NCBI GenBank assembly: GCA_963675135.1
Contig: OY776130.1
Span: forward strand, 65,258,867 to 65,322,866
Reading direction: 5' to 3'
Origin: Galeopsis tetrahit
Taxonomy: Eukaryota > Streptophyta > Magnoliopsida > Lamiales > Lamiaceae
DNA length: 64,000 bases
Part shown: one piece after another, positions 43,088-54,330 of the stretch
How positions within the stretch are numbered: the first letter of the stretch is position 1
How the letters are laid out: each line of letters starts with the position of its first letter
Notes under the pieces: generated by a model
What the model saw: only the letters and a program-made list of their open reading frames with translations
The model's database searches: none
Told to the model about the DNA's origin: nothing
Made by a program: the position numbers and the translations under genes

Positions 43088-43190
43088 TTATTCTTCTGGA
43101 TTTGGATGAGGTTGGAGAGCCCACTTTGTTGTTTATGAAGCCCATCCACATTTGGGCCGGCTCTTTATGTTTCGAGTTCCGAATTCTTAA

Positions 43191-43447
43191 ATATTAAAAA
43201 TGATTTTTTTTTTTAAATTAAAAAGTGATAATATTTGAATAAAAAGTGATAGTCACTTTTGTTAAATACATTATCACTTTTTAATTAAGCAATATCACTT
43301 TTTTAACAAACAAAAAAAAAATGAAAAAAAAAAAAGAATTATTCTATCCAAAATTTTAAAATATTGGTCACGAATCATTATCCTGAGACGACACAAGTTT
43401 TTGCCTTAAAACTGAAATATTAAAATATAAATTATAAAGTAAAAAAA
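43191..43447. other. AT-rich spacer
   Basis: Contains inverted AAAAAGTGATA / TATCACTTTTT words (43225-43300) that could form a hairpin. No gene. Confidence 0.4.
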
Positions 43448-44741
43448 TGTTGGAATTTTTGAGCACCCAACAATGACTTTACAAAATTGACAGAAATAAA
43501 TAACAGAATTGTAAATACAATTAAATTAATATTTACACAACGTCTTCGATTTTATTCTTTTAGCAGCTTTTCTCATTTAGTAGCTTCCCAAAACAGGCAG
43601 GTTCTCGAAATCAGCAGCAACGACCCCATCTCACGAATAATAGGAACAAAGTTAAAGTCGGGTCAAAGAAACCCTTTTCCCGCAAAACGAATACGTCCCA
43701 GCTACTGCTCACGGTATGACGTAACGTTTTAAAAGGTAAAACGACTTTCGCCTCTATATGAGCAGCACCACAACGTATAGAGTTCCAACGAACTGAATCG
43801 ACACGAAAACTGGACTGCACTCTATATGCTCGATGCAAATATGTACGATGTTATGATTTTTTCTATTAAATCAAGTGTCGTGTCTCTTTGTGTGAGTATG
43901 CAAGTGTGTTTTGCAACATGAAACATGCACCCTATTTATAGGCATGTTCCAACATGTGAGGGGTCTCCACATTTATTATGGCATTCATGCTATTTGTAAC
44001 GCCTTGCGGTTACAAGATTTAATTATGACATTCATGGTTTTGTAACTCCTTTGCAGTTACAAATTCATTACTAAAACGTGTATGAACCTGGACACCCGAA
44101 CGTCCAAGTTCATCACAATTTGTAACGTCAATGTACCTAGACATCCTCAACGTCCAAATTCGTCATAGTTCAAATTCAACTTTTAAATTTATTTGAGTTA
44201 ACCCAATGAAATTGAGTTTCAACTTTCTGGAAACTTGATTTGTATGAGCCAAGCCCAAATATTCAAGTTCCAAAATTATAGATGGGTCTGAAAGCCCAAA
44301 TTTAAAACCCACGAGTCACAAGCCCAAGACTAGGCCCAAGCTCAACCGGACGAGCACACACGTGCATCCGTATAGACTATTGGATTGCTCCTTAGTCATT
44401 ATTATTTGAACCATTGTATCATCCTCCTATTTATAAGGAGTAATTAGCCGCATTAAACTTTCAAAGTTTCAACGTGGGACAATTAGCATGATATAACACT
44501 TTATCCCATAAAATGTATTATTTGACGTTTCAACTTCGTGAATTAATTTCTCACTCACCGAAATTCGGTTTTGAGATTTTAAATACACTACGAAGATCTA
44601 CTCCGAGAGTATAACGATTTTATGCCATTTAATTTCCTTGAAATTACATTTATAGCCCTCAATAAATTGATCAAAGACGAGTGTTCTCCACTCTCATTTT
44701 AAAATCAATTAATTAATTAAAATTAGTCAATTTCTTCAACA
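43448..44741. mobile_element. Second LTR of the solo-LTR family
   Basis: About 1.29 kb beginning TGTTGG and ending CAACA. Shares with the insert in CYP copy B the start (TGTTGG...CCCAACAATG), AATTTCTCACTCACCGAAAT and the ending. No identical 5-bp flanks were found (AAAAA left, TCAAT right), so it is older, rearranged or imprecisely bounded. Confidence 0.75.
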
Positions 44742-44765
44742 TCAATAATATTTTCAATGACAAAG

Positions 44766-44800
44766 TGGGATAGCTCAAGTGGTTAGAGCACCAAAAAAGG
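44766..44800 (+). repeat. tRNA-like fragment
   Basis: GGGATAGCTCAAGTGGTTAG then AGCACC is a good tRNA D-arm with pol III A box. No anticodon arm or B box follows, only A-rich DNA. Either a tRNA relic or the head of a truncated SINE. Confidence 0.45.
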
Positions 44801-44829
44801 GATGGGTATTTTCCATAAAAAAAAAAAAA

Positions 44830-45292
44830 AAAAATTCAAAATTTTTTTTTCAATTATAGTGACTTAAATTTTTTTGGTAAAATATTATGCTGCACCTTTT
44901 AGTTATATGGTACGGTGTTGCACTTTTCCATTGTAATAACATACACTTTCCAATAATATTTTCACTTATAGTAACTTAAACTTTTCAATAATATTGTGTT
45001 GCACTTTTTAGTTATAATGACATAATCTTTTCAGAAATATTGTGTTGTACTATATATTAGTTATACTGATTTACACTTTTTAGTAATATTGTGTTGTATT
45101 TTTCAGTTATACCGTACTTTTTATTTCTAGTAATATTGTGTTGCACTTAATTTTTACTGAATAAAAATTTTCACTTAAAAGTTTAACACATTTTTACTTA
45201 AAAAAAAGTTTTAGTCACTATAGTTGAAAGGTGTAACCGGATATATACCTGAAAAGTGTAAAACATTTTCTCTTAAAAAATTCGAATAGTGG
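44830..45292. repeat. Foldback element filled with degenerate tandem repeats
   Basis: About five drifted copies of a unit near 60 bp with TAATATTGTGTTGCACTTTT and AGTTATA. The outer parts are inverted (AATTATAGTGACTTAAA left; TTTTAGTCACTATAGTT right). Likely a non-autonomous DNA element; ends not precise. Confidence 0.5.
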
Positions 45293-45367
45293 AACTTAAT
45301 ATTTTTTGTGAATTGTTTACTAGGAGTATTTATTATATAAAATTAAGAAAATTATTTATTTAACGAG

Positions 45368-45690
45368 TATGATAATAACCTAAATGGGGAATGTGTGTTT
45401 GTAAATACGAATTAAATTGTTCAAACCATATTCTCCTTGCATATTTTTTTAATTTTTTTTTCATTTTATTGTAATATGTACGAATGAAAATCAATATTTT
45501 ATAAAGTATTGTACGGAGTAGTAGCTTAGGTGGTTTGGTAGTAACCTAAATTGGGAATGTGTGCTTAATTGTAAATGCAAATTAAATTGTTCAAACCACA
45601 ATATTCTCCTTGCATATTTTTTTAATTGTACAAATGAAAATCAATATTGTGTTCAGTATTGTAGTAGCTTTTGTGGTTATTATTTACCTT
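45368..45690. repeat. Tandem duplication of about 165 bp
   Basis: Two adjacent copies share TAACCTAAAT, GGGAATGTGTG, AATTAAATTGTTCAAACCA, TCTCCTTGCATATTTTTTTA and GAAAATCAATATT. Non-coding. Confidence 0.65.
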
Positions 45691-45692
45691 TA

Positions 45693-46034
45693 GGCCTAGT
45701 TTAGTTTGTTTGATTAGGTTGGATTAGGCTTGATTGACTTTTTATTCCTAACTAATCAAACGTTTGGTTTGATTGATTATGGCCCGGGATTAATGCAAGG
45801 CCCGACAATTTTGTATTACTTATCATGCGTATGTGGAATTATTAATCATAGAGGGGGGTGAGTTAATTTATCCAACATTATCCTTATATCCCACATATGC
45901 ATGAAAAGTAGTACAAAATTGTCGGGCCTTGCATTAATCCCGGGCCATAATCAATCAAACCAAACGTTTGATTAGTTGGGAATAAAAAGTCAATCAAGCC
46001 TAATCCAACCTAATCAAGCAAACCAAACTAGGCC
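45693..46034. mobile_element. Near-palindromic MITE
   Basis: 342 bp, almost entirely two inverted arms of about 145 bp around a short centre. Left end GGCCTAGTTTAGTTTGTTTG; right end is its complement. Flanked by TA on each side (45691-45692, 46035-46036). Contains TGGCCCGGGATTAATGCAAG and its complement. Its transcript would be a long hairpin. Confidence 0.88.
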
Positions 46035-46297
46035 TAGGTACATGTTCAAAACTCAATCCTTACATTTTTTAAAAAAATTTACAATTAAGGAGCAGGCTGG
46101 GCCGACGCGGGCTGGGTCGGGCGGATCAGGCTTCTGAGTTGGGATAGGAGTGTGGGTGGGCAGGGTTTGGAGTTCTTATATAGACTCAAGTCTATTTGAG
46201 AGTTGAGCCGGTAATAGGATGGGCCATCGCAGGCTGGGCCGGTAAATAGGCTCAAGTCTATTTGGTGTTCAAACCTCAATCCTTATGTTTTTTAAAA
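46035..46297. repeat. 215-bp tandem repeat split by the next transposon (left part)
   Basis: AGGAGCAGGCTGGGC, TGGGTCGGGCGGATCAG and TTATATAGACTCAAGTCTAT occur here and again at 52547-52655 beyond the composite insertion, so a tandem pair existed before. Within the left copy GACTCAAGTCTATTTG-type words recur twice. Confidence 0.65.
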
Positions 46298-46970
46298 GGG
46301 TTGGGGTATATACCCCTCCAGCTTTGTTTAATACACGCCCCCTTCACTTTTATTAATTAAATATTCATACAAAATACCTATTTTACCCTTATAATAAATT
46401 ACAAAGATACATACACTCCCCAGAATTTAAACTAATCCTAACACTAACCCTAATTTAAAAGGCACACACTAACCCTAATTCTAATATCCCTCCAGCCGCC
46501 ACCCTCGCCGCCCCTCCCACAGCCACTACACCTCCCACACACTGCCGCCGCCCCTCCCACCGCCGCTACACCTCCCACAGCCACCATCACCACCTCAAAT
46601 AAAAAATTTAGAAACTAAAAAACAAACTTAGAAATTAGCAAATCAGAATCGATCAAAACCTATTCGGTTGACTCTGGTTTGTCGACCAAAGATATTCCAA
46701 TCGACTCTGGTTTGTTGATCAAAGATACTTCAATCGACTCTGGTTTGTCGACCAAAGATACTCCGATCGACTATGGTGTTACGAAAGAAATTTTTTTAAA
46801 AAAAAAATTAAAGTTTTCGGCCATTATGGGTGGCCCAGAAACACGTTCATAGACAACCCATCGTCGACGAAAGTCTTTTTTGGGCGACCCATAATGGTCG
46901 AAAATAAAAATAAATAAAAAAACCAAACCCGTTTTTCTTTCTTCGTCGGCGACTTAGAGAACGGCGGTTG

Positions 46971-47206
46971 TGTTACGATGCCAGAGCTGGAGACTTAAGT
47001 CGTGTTATTTACTTTTAAGAGTCGCACTTTCAATCTTTCAATTTTGTTATTTCAATTCCCTAAACGACTTAGCATCACCTGGGTATTTTATATATATACT
47101 CATTGTACTCTCATTTGGAAATTCAAGCAGAAATTAAATCAAATCTTTTCTCCCTTTTCTCTCTCTTGTAACCGAATTGGTGCGCGCACTGTGCGTGTAT
47201 CTTTCA
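46971..47206 (+). repeat. 5' LTR of the chromovirus
   Basis: 236 bp, TG...CA. Contains TTTTATATATATAC (47088-47101) as probable TATA region. Confidence 0.93.
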
Positions 47207-47258
47207 GTGGCCTCAGAGCCAATTCTTCCTGCTGCTGCAACCTGCAAGTTGTTCATCA

Positions 47259-50200
47259 ATGGTGAGCAACACTGATAGGATTGTTACATTGGAAACCAAA
47301 ATGAGTGAAATTAAAGATGAGATGTCAAAGAAATTTGATGCTATGACTGATGCTTTCAAGCTGCAAATGGAGATGCTAATCAAAGAGATTAAGAGTAATC
47401 GTGGAAAGACTCCAATGATGGAAGGAAGTTCAGGAGAAGCTGATGCAATTGACAGATCTGATGGTGGTTTGCTAGGGACACCACCAGGAGCTAAGACAAC
47501 ACCTGAGGTAATTCATTTTACTAAAAACACTGAAATAAGACCTCAAGGTAGGACTGTTAAGATGGATTTTCCTAAATTCAATGGGGATGATCCAATAGCT
47601 TGGGTCAGAAGGTGTAGGAAATATTTTATGTTTCACCCCATGAGTGATTATGAAAAGATTGTTCTCTCAGCTATGAATATGGAAGGATGGTATGTTGATC
47701 AAATGGAGGGTAGGGAGAATATGCTTTGGGAACAATTTGTGGTGTTAGTTATAAATAAATTTGCTAATATGGATGATGACAATTTGATAGGCAAATTTAA
47801 CAAGTTAACACAAAAAGGATCAGTTAAGGAGTATATCAAAGAGTTTGAAGTACTCAAATCTTATATGGGGACTATCCTTAAGCACCTCACTGAGGAATAC
47901 TGGATTCAAAGCTTCATAAGTGGACTGAAGGAGGAGATTGGGAAATTTCTACATATCATGAAACCAATGATGCTAGATGAGGCTATGCATTTGGCAATCA
48001 AACAAGAGGATTTGTTACTAGTGCAGAACAAGAGTAACAAACCTACTGCTAAGCCTAATTCCAATTTCAATTGGAAGCCTAACACTGATCCTAAGGAGAA
48101 AAACAATGGAGCTGAGAAAATGCCATTTCAGAAGAGGTTAACTCCAGCTGAAATGGAGGCTAGAAGGAAGAAAAAATTATGCTACAATTGTGATGAGATA
48201 TATCATGTGGGGCATAAGTGCAAAAGGTTATTTATAATATCAGTAGTTGTTGAGGATGAAGAGGAGGAGGAGGAGTGTAAGGAGCTGATTTTACAGGAGT
48301 TGGGGGATACAGGACAGGAGCCTATTGTATCTTTACATGCCTTAGCTGGACATAACAGCCCAGATATTATTAGAATCAAAGGAAAGGTGGGGCAACATGT
48401 AATTATGGTGCTACTTGATTCTGGAAGTACACATAGTTTCATAGACCCTCACACAGCAAAAAGATTGGGATATGAGATTGAGGAGGCTAGCTCACTTATT
48501 GTCACAGTGGCTGATGGCAGTAAGGTGGAGTGCAATACTAAGTGTGCTCAAGTGGAGTGGGTAATGGGTGAATGCAAGTTCATTGCACCTATGAGGGTAC
48601 TCACTTTGGGAGGCTGTGATATGGTGATGGGAGTGGACCTCCTAAGTCAATTGGGACCAGTCACTTTTGACTTTAAGAAGCATAATGTGCAGTTTGAGAG
48701 AGATGGGAGAGTGATCAGCTTACAAGGGATCAGCAATGAATTGCAAGTGACCATGATTACTGGAAAACAGCTTAACAAGTTCATCAAGAAGAAATCACAA
48801 GGGGACTTGTACTTTATGTGTTATGTCAAAGAGGATAGGGAGGTGGATAAATGCATAACAGCACCAGATTTGAAGATACTCTTGGAAGAACATCAAGATA
48901 TCTTTCAAATACCCACCACATTGCCACAACAGAGATCACATGATCATCAAATCAAAGTTAAGGAAGGAGAAGGACCGGTCAAGCAGCATGCCTATAGATA
49001 TCCATTTCTACAGAGGCAAGAGATAGAAAAGTTGGTGCATGAGATGCTAGAAAGTGGAATCATCAAACCTAGTCAAAGCCCTTACTCTTCACCAGTGCTG
49101 CTAGTGAAGAAAAAGGATGGGAGTTGGAGATTTTGTGTAGATTACAGAAAACTGAATGCAATCACCATCAAAGATAGCTACCCTATCCCTTTGATTGATG
49201 ATTTGCTGGATGAGTTGGGGCAGGCTAAGTGTTTTTCCTAAGATTGATTTGAGAGCAGGCTATCACCAAATCAGAGTACATCCTAATGATGTCCAAAAGA
49301 CTGCATTTGTCACTGTATCAGGCTTGTATGAATTCGTGGTGATGCCATTTGGGTTAACAAATGCCCCTGCCACATTTCAAGCTGTGACGAATTCAGTATT
49401 TAACCCCTATTTGAGGAAGTTTGTACTAGTATTCTTTGATGATATACTAGTGTACAGTCTGGATATGGAGCAACATGAACTACACTTAAGACAAGTCTTT
49501 GAGCTAATGAGGCAGCATCAATTGATGGCTAAGGCATCTAAATGTGTGTTTGGTCAAAGGGAGGTGGAGTACCTTGGCCATATCATATCTGATCAAGGGG
49601 TGATGGCTGATCCAAGCAAAGTAAAGGTGATGCAAGAATGGCCTAAACCAACAACTGTAAAGTCTTTGAGAGGTTTCTTAGGTCTCACTGACTATTACAG
49701 AAAGTTCATCATGCATTATGGTCAGATTGCTAAGGCACTCACTCAAATGACTAAGAAAGGTAAATTTGAGTGGAGTAGTGAAGCTGAAGAGGCCTTCTTG
49801 AAACTCAAGAAGACAATGATGGAGGTACCTATCTTACAACTACCCAATTTTTCTAAAGAATTTGTTGTAGAAACTGATGCAAGCTATGGGGGGCTTGGAG
49901 CAGTTTTGGTGCAAGGGAGCAGGCCCATTGCTTTCATTAGCAAGCCTTTAGGTGTGAAGAACTTGGGTCTATCAATCTATGAGAAAGAGTTTCTAGCCAT
50001 TATTTTGGCTGTAGAAAAGTGGAGGAGCTATTTGATCCATGCACCTTTCACCATCAGAACAGATCATCAGAGTTTGAAGTACTTGTTGGAGCAGAAAATT
50101 TCTACTCCCCTACAGCACAAGTACTTGACTAAATTGTTGGGGTTTGATTATAAAATAGAGTACAGGAGTGGAAAGGAGAACATAGTGGCAGATGCACTAT

Positions 50201-51684
50201 CAAGGCAGGTTTTTCCTAAGGGGGCTCAATGTCAAGCACTGACTATAATCAAACTAGCTTGGATTGAGGAAATCCAAGAAAGTTATGATGGAGATGTTTT
50301 GGTGCAACAAGTCATAACTGAGGCTTTGACCTACCCTTTTAATGTTTCTTACTTTACTTATAAGGCTGGGTTGGTAAGGTATAAAGGGGTACTGTATGTG
50401 GGAAGTGGGCATGATTTCAGATAAAAAATCATTCAATTTATGCATGCATCTAGTGAGGGTGGGCATTCTGGGGTGCAAGTCACTTATCACAGGATGAAGT
50501 ATACATTTTGGTGGCCTAATCTTAGGCAAGATGTACAAAAATGGGTGGCACAATGTCAGATTTGTCAAGTGTGCAAGCATGAAACATTGAAACAACCTGG
50601 TTTGCTACAACCACTGCCTGTGCCTGAACAAGCTTGGAGGGATATCACTATGGGTTTCATTGAGAAGTTGCCTATATCTGAAGGGAAGGATACAATTTGG
50701 GTGGTGGTGGATAGGTTCACTAAATATAGCCATTTCATAGCCCTATCTCATCCGTTTTCAGCCTCTCAATTAGCATCTGTGTTCATGGATACTATTTACA
50801 AGTTACATGGCTTGCCTGCCACTATCATTTCTGATAGAGACAAGATATTTACAAGCCATTTTTGGCAGCAACTATTCAAATTGCTGGGAGTTCAGCAACT
50901 CTTGAGTACAGCCTATCACCCTCAGACTGATGGACAGACAGAGAGGGTGAATCAGTGTTTAGAGACATACTTAAGGTGTATGTGTGGAGCTACACCTAAA
51001 CACTGGGCTCAGTGGCTGCCATTAGCTGAACATTGGTATAACACCAATTTTCACACTACCCTAAACAACACTCCATTTGAGGCATTATATGGGCACAGGC
51101 CTATCCCTCTTACACTAGGGCCTTATCTACATAGTCAAGTTCAAGGGGTGGAGGATTCAATTCAAGCAAAGCAACTTATCATACAGAAACTTAAGGAATT
51201 GTTACAAAAAGCAAGGAATCGTATGCGTCAGTTCGCCAACAAAAACAGAAGTGAGAGGGAATTTCAAGTAGGGGAGTGGGTTTACCTCAAATTGAAGCCC
51301 TACCGCCAGAAATCAGTTCACGGGAGACACATTTGGAAGCTCAGTCCGAAGTATGCAGGGCCCTTCCAGATTTTGGAGAAGATTGGAGAAGTTGCTTACA
51401 CCTTGGCTCTCCCACCATCTGCAAAAATACACCCAACGTTTCATGTATCATTGCTCAAGCATCACATTGGTGGAGAAGAAAGGGTAGTTCGAGACATACC
51501 TGAATTTGACAAAGAGGGTAAGGTCTTGTTGCAAGCTGTGGCAATTTTAGCTCGGAGACTCATCAAGAAGGGGACATCACCGGCGACGGAGGTTCTAGTC
51601 CGTTGGGCTCACCTGCCGGACGAGGAGGCTACTTGGGAAGATTTTCTGGAGATGCAGACCAAGTATCCTCATTTGTGTACTTGA
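47259..51684 (+). pseudogene. Chromovirus gag-pol polyprotein, two lesions
   Basis: Order: gag capsid (residues about 100-230), CCHC knuckle (CYNCDEIYHVGHKC), aspartic protease (LLDSGSTHSFID), reverse transcriptase (catalytic FFDDILVY), RNase H (ETDASYGGLGAVL), integrase with zinc finger (HSGVQVTYHRMK... CQICQVC) and DDE core (VVVDRFTKYS, HPQTDGQTERVNQ), and a chromodomain (EVLVRWAHLPDEEATWEDF). Such chromodomains direct insertion to particular chromatin. Two lesions break one otherwise open frame: a one-base shift in a T run at about 49230-49236, and an in-frame TAA at 50422-50424 between RNase H and integrase. The copy is therefore not autonomous. Confidence 0.93.
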
Positions 51685-51712
51685 GGACAAGTACAGTGTG
51701 GAAGGGGGGAGA

Positions 51713-51949
51713 TGTTACGATGCCAGAGCTGGAGACTTAAGTCGTGTTTTTTTACTTTTAAGAGTCGCACTTTCAATCTTTCAATTTTGTTATTTCAATT
51801 CCCTAAACGACGTAGCATCACCTGGGTATTTTATATATATACTCATTGTACTCTCATTTGGAAATTCAAGCAGAAATTAAATCAAATATTTTCTCCCTTT
51901 TCTCTCTCTTGTAACCGAATTGGTGCGCGCACTGTGCGTGTATCTTTCA
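51713..51949 (+). repeat. 3' LTR of the chromovirus
   Basis: 237 bp, nearly identical to the 5' LTR; differences at GTGTTATTTAC/GTGTTTTTTTAC, GACTTAGC/GACGTAGC and AAATCTTTT/AAATATTTT. Confidence 0.93.
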
Positions 51950-52518
51950 GGTTGACTGGCTTCGATGGGGTTCCCGACGGCGGAAGGCTGGAGAAGTGGC
52001 AGAGGCGGAGGCGGCGTCGCTGGAGGAGGGGCGGCGCCGCCGCTCTTGTTGCCGAATTAAAAAAAAAAAACAAAAAAGAAGATGGAGGAGGACGCCGCCA
52101 CTCTTGTTGCAGAAGATGGAGGATGTCGCCGCTCTTGTTGTAGAAGATGGAGGACGGCGGCGGACGCTGGGTGAGTGGCGGCGGGCGCTGGGCGTGTGGT
52201 TGCGGGGGTGGGGCGCTGCGTGTGGTGGCGGGCGGCACCGAAGGGCCGCGGCGGACGCCGTCGTACGGTGGGGACGGCTGGGGAGGATGGGCTGGAATTA
52301 TATTTGGAGGAGGAGAAGAATTAGGGTTTTAAATGTGGAAGAAGAATGAAAATTAGGGTTTTAAGGGGTGTGTATTTATCTTATAGAATTTTAAGAAAAA
52401 GGGGTATAATAGATAATTTAGGGGGAGTGTATCTATCTTAAGCATATTTTAAGAGAATTACGTGTATCGTGTATCGGGAGTGTATTAAACAAAGCTGGAG
52501 AGGTATATACCCCAACCC

Positions 52519-53562
52519 TTTATTTTTTTTAAAAATAAATTAACAAGTAAGGAGCAAGCTGGGCTGGGTCGGGCGGATCAGACTTCTGGGCTGAGTTAGG
52601 AATGTGGGTAGGGTTTAGATTTCTTATATAGACTCAAGTCTATTTGAGACTTGGCCATTAAAAATTAGCAAGTCAATGTCATTAATCCCAAGTACAAAAT
52701 CAACCTAATCCTAGTTGTACGTAGGATAGGAAATTAAGAACGCCCCCTAGGAAATAGCAAGGAATGACCCCTGCCTAGTCCCCATCAGCGTAAATGTCGT
52801 CTTAACTTTTTAATTTTTTAGGATATGCATGTTTGATTGCAAAGACTGATTATCTAAAATTAGGATGATATCTAAACTTTATAAATTTTAAAGCATAATC
52901 TACCTTTAATCTAAGTTATCAAACAACCAATAAAAATGATATATAAGCTATCAAATATAGCGTTAATCTATAGTAGAAAATTATTTTTTCTAAAAGTACT
53001 ATATAATAAATCAACACATTGTACACACAAAAAAATTGAACAAAATTATAAAATAAGTTATCTTATACAATTATTCCGAGCATTTTGAAAAGTAAATTTA
53101 TTACTAATACATTAATATATATTGACTATTTTAAGTTTAACTTTATATTTTTTAATACAATTTTGTTGTCTTTAAAACGTGTATTTTGCACAATACATCT
53201 ACTTTGTAGCTATCTGTGATTATACCTGATGCTATTCAATCCAACCAGCTTAATTTATTTAGGAACTTTTAATTTACAGTCTCATTTGGTTACTTTCTTC
53301 GGTTTTCATTTTATTAATAATGATTTTTTAAGCTCAATGGATCTTTATAAAATTATGGGCAGGTATAATCATTTTCGGTCCTAATTAAGAATTACAAAGT
53401 CTAGAGATTTAGATTTTATGTGGGTTTGAAGTTTTATTATATGTCAATTACATAATTTAATTAATGAAAATCAGAATTATAAATATCGCACTTATTTTTT
53501 ATTATTTATTGCAAGAATTATAAATAACACACCTTATCAAATTACTATATTCACATAATAGT
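52519..53562. other. Right half of the split tandem repeat, then AT-rich DNA
   Basis: 52547-52655 is the second copy of the repeat at 46080-46250. From 52660 on, AT-rich with no gene recognised. Confidence 0.45.
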
Positions 53563-53740
53563 CACTGCAAAAAACCCAAAAAATTGCAATGGCAAATTTG
53601 CGACACCGAGAAATTCGTTGCTGCTAGCAATGGATTTGGCAAATCTGACGAGGTTAACAACATTTGTGACAGAAATTAAGGCTGTTGCAATTTGCGACGA
53701 TTTTTTATTTTGTGACGTTTCTTTTTTAAATATGCACGTT
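53563..53740. repeat. Possible CACTA-like terminus
   Basis: CACTGCAAAAAACCC at 53566 resembles a CACTA end, followed by TTGCGAC words in both orientations (53597, 53660, 53693). No partner end was found, so it may be a solo relic. Confidence 0.4.
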
Positions 53741-54277
53741 TCTAAAATTTGTATCAACTACTAGTATACAAAGGAAAAAAAATATTTATATCTCGTAACT
53801 TTCACCCTTTTTGAAAAACGTCTCAAAAAAAAATAACAATTTAATTTACGTTCTATAGTTTTGTAAATTGCTTAATTTACATCTAATTTTTTTGAGAAGA
53901 CACCAAAACGACATTGTTTCACTCACACTTTAAAGTGTGCATAGAAATTATGAGAAATTGATAGAAGATGTATCGTGGCCAAACTCGACTTGTATAGTGT
54001 GGGAAAACAATGACGATGTGGATTGAATTTTTTTTACTGGTCACTATTTATAATTTGTATAATGAAGACAAAAGGACATAAATTAACCAATTTACGAAAT
54101 TGTGGGTCATAAATTAAATTTTAATATCTTTTGGAACGTAAATTAAATTTTTTTATCTTTTTTGGGACGTTTTTTAGAAAATGTGAAAGTTATGGGTCGT
54201 AAATAATTTTTTTCTCAAAGGTCTTCCAGCCTCGATTTTAAACACATGGTGGGTTCCAAGCTAATTAACTTCACTTC

Positions 54278-54285
54278 TATATAAA
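54278..54285 (+). promoter_or_regulatory. TATA box of CYP copy C
   Basis: TATATAAA 46 bp before the ATG, then CATAATTAGCCTCAATTTCT as in copy A. The conserved promoter homology is short here (from about 54255); the upstream unit sequence seen for copy B is missing. Confidence 0.65.
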
Positions 54286-54330
54286 CATAATTAGCCTCAA
54301 TTTCTCATACAACTAGAAGAAGAAAACAAA

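Larger units (their letters stand above)
41270..43190 (-). pseudogene. Duplicated 5' end and promoter of EngB, split by two transposons
   Basis: Three blocks match the functional EngB locus in order and orientation. 41278-41377 matches 29449-29591 (ATGAGAAATGGAGGCACAGA; GAGGAGAGAAGACATTGGGG; GTTTAATAGCTGACACCT). 41893-41918 (ACTAATAATATCGAATTG) matches the AATTATAATAATATGGATT neighbourhood. 43088-43190 matches 29597-29690 (TGGATTTGGATGAGGTTGGA; GTTTATGAAGCCCATCCACA; TTTGGGCCGGCTC). The EngB start codon is not preserved. Mutator-like elements at 41378-41892 and 41919-43087 interrupt it. Shows that EngB's 5' end was duplicated together with the P450 unit. Confidence 0.88.
46971..51949 (+). mobile_element. 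Ty3/Gypsy chromovirus retrotransposon, complete, young
   Basis: 4979 bp. LTRs 46971-47206 and 51713-51949, both starting TGTTACGATGCCAGAGCTGG and ending GTATCTTTCA. Target duplication GGTTG (46966-46970 and 51950-51954). Primer-binding site TGGCCTCAGAGCC at 47208, one base after the LTR, resembling the initiator-Met type. Polypurine tract GAAGGGGGGAGA at 51701-51712. By eye the LTRs differ by three substitutions and one 1-bp length change. Short LTRs, size and a C-terminal chromodomain suggest the Reina-like chromoviruses. Confidence 0.95.
46298..52518. mobile_element. Mutator-like element hosting a Gypsy retrotransposon
   Basis: Ends GGGTTGGGGTATATACCCCT then CCAGCTTTGTTTAATACAC; the right end complemented is GGGTTGGGGTATATACCTCT then CCAGCTTTGTTTAATACAC. 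Without the Gypsy insert it is about 1.24 kb. Left interior: four 33-bp repeats with GACTCTGGTTTGTCGACCAA (46665-46770). Right interior: GC-rich gene-like sequence (51955-52300) with GAAGATGGAGGA repeats. The target site lies in a T/A-rich word (TTATGTTTTTTAAAA left, TTATTTTTTTTAAAA right), so the exact duplication is ambiguous. Confidence 0.8.

Noticed and set aside
44766..44840. A functional tRNA gene
   Set aside because: Only the D-arm half is present; no anticodon or T arm follows.
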